Of a stretch of DNA of 32,004 nt, positions 25,805-32,004 are shown piece by piece. The stretch spans positions 1 through 32,004 of the forward strand of contig CAZKNF010000040.1 of assembly GCA_964554105.1 (NCBI GenBank), read 5' to 3'. The notes under the pieces are model-generated. The model did no database searches. It was not told the origin of the DNA and worked only from the letters and a program-made list of their open reading frames with translations. The position numbers were made by a program, and so were the translations under genes. This stretch comes from CAZKNF01 sp964554105. GTDB taxonomy: Bacteria > Bacteroidota > Rhodothermia > Rhodothermales > VXPQ01. Each line of letters starts with the position of its first letter. Positions within the stretch are counted from its first letter, which is position 1.

Positions 25805-28134
25805 TGTTCGGCTCGAACACGATATTCCAGGCCGATATATAGGGCGCGAGGGAGACCGGGGGACAGCTCTTCGCCGCGAAAATCGTTGTACGTTGCGCGG
25901 TCGGCATAGTGCTCATCCGTAAGGTTCATCAGCCGGCCGAAGACGGAGAAACCCGCGGGTAGGTTGTATTCGGCCCGTACATTGATAAGATCATAGCCAT
26001 CGTAGGTTACGGTATTGGCCGGATCCATCCAGTATTCTCCCAGTCGAGACCATTCGACGGATATGCTGCCCGCTCGGAAGAAGGCGGGCTCATAGGTTGC
26101 AACCATATTAACGATCGTACGCGGCGCCACGTCCATTTCATTGCCGCCAAAATCCTGATCGGCGGACGGCTGCCAGCGTTCGTATCGATGGAGAGCGCGC
26201 GAGACATTGCCGCTGAGCGTAATTCCGGAAGCGGGTTCCGCCGTCGCGCCGAGCTCGATGCCTCGGTGCGACGTCCTGCCTGCGTTCGTGCTGACCTGAG
26301 CGCCGTCTGCGTCCGTAAAGGAGACAATATCGTCGGCCTTGATCATTCTGTAGGCCGAAAGCTCGACAGTAAAGAGCGCGCCGAAGTCACTTCGTAGTCC
26401 GACCTCGAGATTATCCGCCCGCACGGGCTCGAGATCGAGTGTGTTGTTCGTGGGTCCCTGCCGGAACAGCTGGTTTTCGCTGGGAACGCGAAAGGCGTGC
26501 GCGTATGACGCGAAGAGATTCAGGAACGAGGCGAGCCGGTACGTCGCGCCGAATTTAGGGCTCGCATGGAAGAACGACCTGCTCGTGCCAGCGGCTCGTC
26601 GATGGGGACCGTCGTTCGCAACGCTCAGGTGATTGTCATAGTCATATGCAAGTGCGTCGAGCCGGAGGCCGCCGGTGAGCCGTAGAGCTGAAATAGGGGC
26701 TGTCTCCACGTGGATGTAGGGCGACGCTTGCCGGAAGGTCACATCATAGTCGTATATCGTTCCGATGCTCGTATAGGAGGTGAAGACTCTTCCGTCCCTC
26801 TGTGGGTCGATGGCCTGCTCCAGATGGCTTCCGGGCGAATATTCAAGGTCGATGCCGCCAACGATACGGGTATTCATCAGACCGAAATCGTACCTGTACC
26901 GCGTGAGTAATCCAACCGAATAGTTCTGTGTCTGCCACTCCGACGGATCGTATGTCAGCGACCAGTTCGGCAGCATATGCATGTCGTTGTAGCGGAAGAA
27001 GGGTGTAAGGCTTACGAAGGAGCGGAGTGTCCACCGTTCGAAGGACGTCGAGAGGCGGATTGCGTCTACGCTTCTAAACGATATCGGCGTATAGTTGACG
27101 GTTGGTCGAATCCGGAAATCGTCGTGGTTGAGTGATGATGCGCCGGCGGGCTTTTGATCGATGTGTGAGAGGGAGGCTACCGTCGTCAGGCGTGACGCGC
27201 CCGGAAGATGCACGTCCCAAGTCAGGGTGCCGCTCTGACGGTCGTATCCGGAGGCGTCTCGCCAGCCGTCATTTTTCGTGCCGTTGATGTCCAGACGCAA
27301 TCCGTGGCGCCCATACGAAGTGCCTCCGCCCAGCATCACCCTGCCGAATCCGAATGCCCCTCCCTCCAGGGAGACGTCCGCGGTCGGGTCTATGCTGGGC
27401 TGCCGCGTCGCGACATTGATGACCGCGCCGATCGCATCCGACCCGTAAAGTGCAGAGCCGGGGCCCTTAATGACCTCCACGCCTTCGGCCATGGGCAGAT
27501 TAACTTCGTAGAGCGCGTTGTGATTGAAGAAGCCTGTCGACCGCGTCGGCACGCCGTTTTCGAGATAGAGATAGACGGGTTCGGTGGTGAGCGGCTGGCG
27601 GATGGCGGTCATGTGTCCTTCGCCGGACGTATGATTCACCCAAACGCCCGCGATCTGATTCATCACGTCGGATGGATGCGAGGGCCTGATCCGTTCGAGG
27701 GCTTCGCGATCGAGCGAGCTGATGGTTGCGGGTACCTCGGACCTGTCCTGGCGCTCGCCGATGCCGGAGACGACGACATCCTCAAGGCGGATCGCCTCTT
27801 CGCGGAGTTCGAAATCGACGCTCACCGTCTCCCCGGCTCGGACGGAGACGGTGTGCGACTGCCTCCGGTATCCTACGAAATGAGCGTTGAGGACGTGATC
27901 GCCGGCCGGAACGCGCTCCAGCTCGAAGCGGCCGTTGCTATCCGTGACGCCTCCGACGGAAAGGCGTTCGATAAAGACCTGTACGCCGGGTACTGGATTA
28001 CCGGTGGATTCCAGTACGACGGAGCCTTCGATTCGTCCGGTATTCTGGGCCGCGGACGGATCAGCTTGAGACATCACGACAAGCGCGACGAGCAGGACAG
28101 CGCATGTGCGCCGAACCAACAGATGCAGGAACAT
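25801..28134 (-). CDS. TonB-dependent outer-membrane receptor
   Basis: A 777-residue TonB-driven outer-membrane importer of the siderophore/metal/vitamin type rather than the SusC type. A signal peptide (1 to about 29, ending SAAQ) is followed by a CarboxypepD_reg-like domain (about 33-110, VPGVQVFIE and LERVPAGDHVLNAHFVGYR), a presumed TonB-box region LEDVVVSGIGE (118-128), the plug (about 133-245, NQIAGVWVN, EVIKGPGSALYGSDAIGAVINV) and a 22-strand-type barrel ending YIGLEYRVRAEQ. It lies 121 bases after the Cys/His-rich gene and overlaps the start of the Asp-box lipoprotein gene by 4 bases. The leader contains strong hairpins. The substrate is unknown; the neighbours make a metal plausible. 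Confidence 0.95.
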   Translation of the reverse strand: MFLHLLVRRTCAVLLVALVVMSQADPSAAQNTGRIEGSVVLESTGNPVPGVQVFIERLSVGGVTDSNGRFELERVPAGDHVLNAHFVGYRRQSHTVSVRAGETVSVDFELREEAIRLEDVVVSGIGERQDRSEVPATISSLDREALERIRPSHPSDVMNQIAGVWVNHTSGEGHMTAIRQPLTTEPVYLYLENGVPTRSTGFFNHNALYEVNLPMAEGVEVIKGPGSALYGSDAIGAVINVATRQPSIDPTADVSLEGGAFGFGRVMLGGGTSYGRHGLRLDINGTKNDGWRDASGYDRQSGTLTWDVHLPGASRLTTVASLSHIDQKPAGASSLNHDDFRIRPTVNYTPISFRSVDAIRLSTSFERWTLRSFVSLTPFFRYNDMHMLPNWSLTYDPSEWQTQNYSVGLLTRYRYDFGLMNTRIVGGIDLEYSPGSHLEQAIDPQRDGRVFTSYTSIGTIYDYDVTFRQASPYIHVETAPISALRLTGGLRLDALAYDYDNHLSVANDGPHRRAAGTSRSFFHASPKFGATYRLASFLNLFASYAHAFRVPSENQLFRQGPTNNTLDLEPVRADNLEVGLRSDFGALFTVELSAYRMIKADDIVSFTDADGAQVSTNAGRTSHRGIELGATAEPASGITLSGNVSRALHRYERWQPSADQDFGGNEMDVAPRTIVNMVATYEPAFFRAGSISVEWSRLGEYWMDPANTVTYDGYDLINVRAEYNLPAGFSVFGRLMNLTDEHYADRATYNDFRGEELSPGLPRALYIGLEYRVRAEQ

Positions 28135-28172
28135 GAGGTACGTGCCGAATCGATACGTGAAGCATGCAAGGT

Positions 28173-28256
28173 GACGTCGGTGCGGGGTGCACCCGCAGGA
28201 CGCTTGCTACCATGGCATCCCGGAAGGGCATGCCACGTCTGCTCTGTGAGCAGAGC
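28173..28256 (-). promoter_or_regulatory. Multi-hairpin structured leader upstream of the TonB-dependent receptor
   Basis: Three nested or adjacent helices occupy this 84-base stretch. A closing helix pairs GACGT (28173-28177) with ACGTC (28235-28239). Inside it are a GCGGG/CCCGC hairpin (28182-28196) and an eight-pair hairpin GGCAT-CCC/GGG-ATGCC (28214-28234) with a four-base loop. Beside it is a perfect GCTCTG/CAGAGC hairpin (28241-28256) that begins at the stop of the upstream gene. This three-way-junction layout resembles a riboswitch or other cis-regulator. I do not recognise a known class; the cobalamin consensus is absent. Confidence 0.45.
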
Positions 28257-28813
28257 TATGCACGTCGAATGGGGGGATGGTGGATGTCCTCGCCTTCGAT
28301 CTGAGAGTTGATGGAAACGCCAACGGCATTTCGTGCGGCATCGTCGCCGTACTCGATTCTTGCGGGCTGCAGTCTGACCAGGAATTGATCGACAAGGAGG
28401 GTAGGTACGGCGAGCGGGCCGTCTGTCCCGCAGGTACGTACTGCAGGGCCTTCCTGACCGGCGTCGGGAGGGGCCGCAGGTCTATGCTCGCTCAGCGCAC
28501 GTCCGGGTGCATCCTGGTGGACGGGATCGGCATGAAGATGGTCATCATCCCGGACTGATTCGGCGGCAGCGCGACGGTCGCCTTCGTCATGACGGTGATG
28601 TCGATCATCATCGCTTCGGCTGGTGTGACGTGGGGCTTCGTGCACGTGGTCGTGACCGCACGTGCACCGATCACGCGTACAGAAGTTTTCAGTACACTCT
28701 ACGCAGTGATGGTCCATCGCAGGCGTCCCATGACGTCGCAGCGGCGCATACTGGATCAGCAGCAGCAACGCGATCGCCGCGGCAGTCAGTCTGTGCAGGG
28801 CGCGTGTGGACAT
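28256..28813 (-). CDS. Small exported Cys/His-rich protein, candidate metal-binding partner of the receptor
   Basis: The 185-residue product has a basic start and hydrophobic stretch (AAAIALLLLI, 11-20), so it is probably exported or membrane-anchored. The middle is packed with metal ligands: DHHC, CVEC, CTRDRCTCGHDHVH, then HHRH and HLHADPVH. That is six cysteines (37, 40, 45, 50, 52, 128) and about 17 histidines. The last residues contain HHPPIRR. Small exported Cys/His proteins with such proline-pair ends are known to precede TonB receptors in this phylum, which fits its place 121 bases upstream of one. The ATG at 28813 has no good ribosome site, and composition is biased, so a non-coding origin cannot be fully excluded. 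Copper, zinc or iron binding is an inference only. Confidence 0.68.
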   Translation of the reverse strand: MSTRALHRLTAAAIALLLLIQYAPLRRHGTPAMDHHCVECTENFCTRDRCTCGHDHVHEAPRHTSRSDDDRHHRHDEGDRRAAAESVRDDDHLHADPVHQDAPGRALSEHRPAAPPDAGQEGPAVRTCGTDGPLAVPTLLVDQFLVRLQPARIEYGDDAARNAVGVSINSQIEGEDIHHPPIRRA

Positions 28814-28887
28814 TGTCGCTCTCGAAAGGCAGGTGCTAGTTAAAAAACAATCCTGCAGGCACGTGGTTTCGGGCGAGCCTCAAGATC

Positions 28888-28917
28888 TTGTATGAACTCC
28901 TACAGCATGTATGTTTC
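28888..28917 (+). promoter_or_regulatory. Bacteroidota-type promoter for tryptophanase
   Basis: TTG (28888-28890), 19 bases, then TATGTTTC (28910-28917) match the -33 and -7 elements with one mismatch at the last base. Transcription would start near 28924, about 9 bases before the ATG at 28933. The promoter overlaps the upstream in-frame TTG extension, which argues against the longer start. Confidence 0.55.
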
Positions 28918-28932
28918 AATTTGGTGTGCACC

Positions 28933-30303
28933 ATGAAGACGATTATTGAGCCGTTCCGCATCAAGTCCGTCGAGCCGATTCGAATGACGACGCGGGAAGA
29001 TCGTGAGCGGCTCATTCGCGGAGCACGCTATAATCTCTTTGCCCTGCGTGCAGATGACGTAATCATCGATCTGCTGACCGATTCCGGCACGACCGCTATG
29101 AGCGCAGCGCAGTGGGGGGCGGTCATGATCGGAGACGAAAGCTACGCCGGATCGCGGTCGTTCTTCCGGTTCGAGTCCGCAGTCCGCGATCTGATGCCGT
29201 TTCGACACATCATCCCCACTCATCAGGGCCGCGCGGCGGAGAGGATCCTCTTCGGAATCGTCGGCGGTACGGGTAAGCGCATACCGAGCAACACGCATTT
29301 CGACACGACGCGCGCGAATATCGAAGCTGGTGGTGCCGAGGCCGTCGATCTGGTAATTGAGGAAGGCCGGGATCCGGATCTGGAGCATCCCTTCAAAGGC
29401 AATCTGGATGTCGAGCGTCTTGAGCGATTTCTTGATCAGCACGGACCGGCCGTGCCGATGGTGATGCTCACGATTACCAATAACTCTGGCGGCGGTCAGC
29501 CGGTCTCTATTGAAAACATGCGCGAGGTTCGGGCCGTCTGCGAACGCCACGGCGTGCCGCTGTATTTTGATGGCTGCCGATTCGCCGAAAATGCCTACTT
29601 CATAAAACTGCGCGAGGACGGCTACGGCGGAAAGACCGTGAAAGAAATCGTCCGAGAAATGTTTTCATATGCGGACGGCATGACGATGAGTGCGAAGAAG
29701 GACGCGCTGGTCAACATCGGCGGGTGGCTGGCGATGAACGACGACGACATGGCCCTGCGGGCTCGTACTCAGCTCATACTCACGGAAGGATTTCCCACGT
29801 ACGGCGGTCTGGCGGGTCGAGACCTGGAAGCGATCGCGGTTGGGCTTAAGGAGGTCGTCGACGAAGACTATCTGGAGTACAGGTTTGCGTCGACCCGCTA
29901 TCTAGGCCAGGCGGTGCTGGATCTGGGCGTGCCGATCGTGCGCCCCGTGGGAGGCCACGCGGTGTACGTCGATGCAAGGCGTCTTCTTCCGCATATCCCG
30001 CCGCTGCAGTACCCCGGCCAATCACTCGCGGTGGCGTTATATGAGGTGGGTGGAATTCGCGGGGTTGAGATCGGTTCGGTGATGTTCGGCCGCCGGCCTG
30101 ATGGTTCGGAGGAGGCTGCCCGGATGGAGCTTGTGCGGCTCGCCATTCCGCGACGCGTTTACACGCAGAGCCACATCGACTACGTCATCGAGTGTTTCGA
30201 AGAGATTGTCCGCAGGAAGGATGAATTGCCAGGCTACCGGATCACCCGGGAGCCGCCGCAACTACGGCATTTCACGGCTGAATTCGAGCCAATCGATGCA
30301 TAG
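28933..30303 (+). CDS. tnaA: Tryptophanase (beta-eliminating PLP lyase of the TnaA/TPL family)
   Basis: The family cleaves L-tryptophan to indole, pyruvate and ammonia, or L-tyrosine to phenol in the sister enzyme. The cytoplasmic protein is 456 residues from ATG 28933. Cofactor motifs are IDLLTDSGTTAMS (45-57), FDGCRFAENAYF (212-223, with Asp213 and Arg216) and SAKKDALVNIGG, with Lys256 as the PLP lysine. Tyrosine phenol-lyase uses Arg381 in a MERG segment for the phenol ring. Here the same place reads VEIGS with Ile380, as in tryptophanase, so I call TnaA. A TTG start at 28888 lies in the promoter and is rejected. No tnaC-like leader peptide or tnaB permease is seen, so Trp-induced attenuation as in E. 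coli is unlikely. Confidence 0.9.
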   Translation: MKTIIEPFRIKSVEPIRMTTREDRERLIRGARYNLFALRADDVIIDLLTDSGTTAMSAAQWGAVMIGDESYAGSRSFFRFESAVRDLMPFRHIIPTHQGRAAERILFGIVGGTGKRIPSNTHFDTTRANIEAGGAEAVDLVIEEGRDPDLEHPFKGNLDVERLERFLDQHGPAVPMVMLTITNNSGGGQPVSIENMREVRAVCERHGVPLYFDGCRFAENAYFIKLREDGYGGKTVKEIVREMFSYADGMTMSAKKDALVNIGGWLAMNDDDMALRARTQLILTEGFPTYGGLAGRDLEAIAVGLKEVVDEDYLEYRFASTRYLGQAVLDLGVPIVRPVGGHAVYVDARRLLPHIPPLQYPGQSLAVALYEVGGIRGVEIGSVMFGRRPDGSEEAARMELVRLAIPRRVYTQSHIDYVIECFEEIVRRKDELPGYRITREPPQLRHFTAEFEPIDA

Positions 30304-30333
30304 GATCCACCGGTGCACAGGGCGTGCGCGGGC

Positions 30334-30606
30334 TTAGATGCAGCGACCCGGATTGTCCGGATCGACGTAGCACACGTCTGCGGAGATCTGGCGGGAGAAG
30401 CTCAATTCCCCTTCGAGCTCGAGCAAAAATGCCTCGATTGAGTCGCCCACATATAGCGTGTCGCCTTCCTCGATGGCAGGGAGTTCCTCCAGGTCGCGGC
30501 CGGATTCTTCCGCCGCGTAGACGCGGTGCGCCACGACCAGGTCCTCGAGGCGGGACTGAATCTCGTCGGCGCGCTGACTTTCACGTTCTCTATAGAGTGC
30601 AATCAT
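30334..30606 (-). CDS. Small acidic protein of unknown function
   Basis: From ATG 30606 it encodes 90 residues; a GTG at 30642 would give 102 and begin 4 bases after the msrA stop. The product starts with a charged amphipathic helix (YRERESQRADEIQSRLEDL), then an acidic segment with ELPAIEEGDTLYVGD, and ends with two cysteines in SADVCYVDPDNPGRCI. The end could form a disulfide loop. It has no signal peptide in the short form. It follows msrA closely on the same strand and may be co-transcribed. I do not recognise a family. Confidence 0.55.
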   Translation of the reverse strand: MIALYRERESQRADEIQSRLEDLVVAHRVYAAEESGRDLEELPAIEEGDTLYVGDSIEAFLLELEGELSFSRQISADVCYVDPDNPGRCI

Positions 30607-30646
30607 ACTGGGTATTACGCACCAATATGCACTGAAGGTCACGCCG

Positions 30647-31204
30647 TCACGCTTGCTGATAGTCGGGCTTCAGCCTGTCCAGGTAACGGGCGCGTAATTT
30701 CGCCACTTTCGGCGCGATCACGGCCTGGCAGTACGGCTGCCAGGCATGGGAGCGGTAGTACTCCTGATGGTAGTCTTCGGCGGGGTAGAAAATGTCGAGC
30801 GGGACGACTTCAGTGACGATTGGATCGTCCCAGATCTCCGCATCTTCGAACTCGCGTATAACGTCCCTGGCCGTATCGCGCTGTGCGTCATCATGATAGA
30901 GCACGATGGAGCGATACTGCGTGCCGACATCCGCGCCCTGGCGGTTTTCGGTCGTCGGATCGTGGAGCGTGAAGAAGATTTCGAGGAGCTCCCGGAACGA
31001 CACCACAGACGTATCGAAGGTGATCTGCACGACTTCGGCATGCCCGGTCGTCCCGGAGCAGACCTGTTCGTACGTGGGATTCGGCGTTTTTCCGCCGGCA
31101 TACCCCGAAACGACCCGTTCGACGCCACGGAGCGGCTCAAAGACGGCTTCAATGCACCAGAAACATCCGCCTCCGAGTGTTGCGCTTGAAGTTGATTCGC
31201 TCAT
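30647..31204 (-). CDS. msrA: Peptide methionine sulfoxide reductase MsrA
   Basis: MsrA reduces methionine-S-sulfoxide in proteins and repairs oxidised residues in the cytoplasm. The 185-residue protein has the active-site motif GCFWC (13-17) with catalytic Cys14. The second Cys17 replaces the more common glycine of GCFWG. Other conserved residues are Tyr36 (SGYAGG), Glu57 (GHAEVVQ), and Asp92/Tyr97 (ADVGTQYRS). The C-terminal AWQPYCQAV carries Cys159 as a possible resolving cysteine. ATG 31204 lies 131 bases from the next gene on the same strand. Together with the fRMsr gene at 3.5-4.0 kb, this gives two enzymes of opposite stereospecificity in the window. Confidence 0.97.
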   Translation of the reverse strand: MSESTSSATLGGGCFWCIEAVFEPLRGVERVVSGYAGGKTPNPTYEQVCSGTTGHAEVVQITFDTSVVSFRELLEIFFTLHDPTTENRQGADVGTQYRSIVLYHDDAQRDTARDVIREFEDAEIWDDPIVTEVVPLDIFYPAEDYHQEYYRSHAWQPYCQAVIAPKVAKLRARYLDRLKPDYQQA

Positions 31205-31335
31205 CGAACTATCTCGATTTGTGGATAACCAACCGTCTAAACGGTGAGCGTCGATCGTGGTTCAGGAGCGAGTCTGAACCGAGCAGTCGGCTGCAGCAAA
31301 GGTCAGCATGATCAGCAGCTCTGAGATCCTCGGCT

Positions 31336-32004
31336 TCATCGCTCTCGCTCCTCCCATGGGATGACTGCGTCCAGGCGATCGAAGAGCGTGCGGGTTTTTT
31401 CTACGGCATCCGTCGGGTTCGCCTCATAGATCCAGAAGTTCTCGATATCCCACGCGTTCATGAGATTCTGATACGTCCCCTGGGACTTGTGTTCTGCGAT
31501 ATGCCAGTTTACGACGACGTGATAGTTCATAAGGCTGTCGGACTCGAGCGGGCTGCGACGGTCAAACTGGAAGGCAGGCTCCACCGTGGTCGTCTGCGTG
31601 AGAGGATATCCGTCGAGTCCGTCGAATGCGACCGTGTCGGCCTCGGCGGGCGTCGTTGGAAGGCCTCCGAGCACGACCGGCCTATTCGACGCCGCGGCCA
31701 CGGCTCGGAGAGCTGCTATAGTTGCGGCCTTGTGGTGGCCGTGCTGAGACTCGACTGGAAGGAGCGTGAAGATGAAGTCGTAATCACGCCGCGAGACGAT
31801 CTGCTCGACCCTGCCGACGAGGTCGTCGAAGTCCCAGACGTGATTGATCACCGTATCCACATTCTGAGTGTACCCATGATCATAGGCATCCAGGAAAAAG
31901 ATATTGCGGATGCCGAGGATTTCCGCGCCTGCCAGCATTTCCTTTTTCCGAATTGCGGGGAGCACGTCACGCGCCTCCGGCTCGCGGGCGATCGTTTTGT
32001 CGTA
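31336..32004 (-). CDS. PIG-L/LmbE-family deacetylase, N terminus beyond the window
   Basis: The reading frame is open to the last base of the window, so the protein starts beyond it. The visible 222 residues begin YDKTIAREPEARDVLPAIRKKEML. PIG-L family signatures visible are RKKEMLAGAEILGI, the FFLDAYDHG segment and the QHGHHKAATIAALRA block with paired histidines that normally bind zinc. The usual N-terminal HPDDE motif must lie outside the window. The family removes acetyl groups from N-acetylglucosamine-type sugars or mycothiol/bacillithiol precursors; a substrate cannot be chosen. A GTG at 31965 is internal and should not be taken as the start. Confidence 0.88.
   Translation of the reverse strand, partial: YDKTIAREPEARDVLPAIRKKEMLAGAEILGIRNIFFLDAYDHGYTQNVDTVINHVWDFDDLVGRVEQIVSRRDYDFIFTLLPVESQHGHHKAATIAALRAVAAASNRPVVLGGLPTTPAEADTVAFDGLDGYPLTQTTTVEPAFQFDRRSPLESDSLMNYHVVVNWHIAEHKSQGTYQNLMNAWDIENFWIYEANPTDAVEKTRTLFDRLDAVIPWEERER

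Noticed and set aside
27208..28311. A 367-residue open frame on the plus strand opposite the TonB receptor
   Set aside because: It is fully antisense to a receptor with clear plug and barrel features, has no recognisable domain, and long antisense frames are expected in GC-rich coding DNA.
28888..28932. Upstream TTG start for tryptophanase
   Set aside because: The segment contains the promoter elements and the encoded residues do not match the family N terminus, whereas ATG 28933 does.
30334..30642. Type IV pilin-like protein
   Set aside because: The N terminus lacks the prepilin cleavage site and hydrophobic helix, so only the general helix-plus-Cys-loop outline is similar.
31220..31228. 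Perfect DnaA-box sequence (TGTGGATAA)
   Set aside because: A single 9-base match is not far from chance in 32 kb. Only one near-match is found elsewhere (about 4904) and no dnaA, dnaN or AT-rich unwinding region is present.

Overview
The window reads as a piece of chromosome from a member of the Bacteroidota, most likely a moderately GC-rich marine lineage of the Rhodothermales/Balneolales kind. Three lines of evidence support this: a SusC/SusD outer-membrane uptake pair, a second CarboxypepD_reg-type TonB-dependent receptor, and at least three promoters matching the Bacteroidota consensus (TTG or TTTG, about 19 nt, then TAnnTTTG) rather than the enterobacterial one. Many lipoproteins carry a lipobox and several starts are TTG or GTG without a clear Shine-Dalgarno sequence. 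I see no rRNA, tRNA, CRISPR array, transposase or phage gene.

Layout. 1-3479 (+): the tail of an unidentified gene, then recN and a phosphoglucomutase/phosphomannomutase. 3548-6827 (-): free-methionine-(R)-sulfoxide reductase and a fasciclin lipoprotein in tandem, a 0.5 kb gap with a large hairpin, and a membrane-bound hybrid histidine kinase. 7102-11184 (+): a YbaK-type deacylase and a giant TPR/FG-GAP lipoprotein. 11279-19954 (-): a four-gene outer-membrane locus transcribed SusC, SusD, plug-only lipoprotein, giant FG-GAP/ASPIC lipoprotein, with a Bacteroidota promoter before SusC. 20127-23279 (-): a PAP2 phosphatase and a three-part antiporter-RCK-EIIA protein. 23517-24509 (+): an aldo/keto reductase. 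24506-28813 (-): a Cys/His-rich small exported protein, a TonB-dependent receptor with a structured leader, and a translationally coupled Asp-box lipoprotein with a CxCC motif. 28933-30303 (+): tryptophanase. 30334-32004 (-): a small unknown protein, MsrA, and a PIG-L deacetylase whose N terminus lies beyond the window.

How the genes work together. Two loci look like uptake systems. The SusCD locus has no glycoside hydrolase; instead it carries a receptor plug domain cut loose as a lipoprotein and a huge calcium-binding-type propeller lipoprotein. The 24.5-28.8 kb locus combines Cys/His-rich candidates with a receptor, which makes metal acquisition a reasonable hypothesis, though nothing here proves the substrate. 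The remaining genes are housekeeping or stress functions: DNA break repair, two methionine sulfoxide reductases, sugar phosphate metabolism and ion homeostasis.
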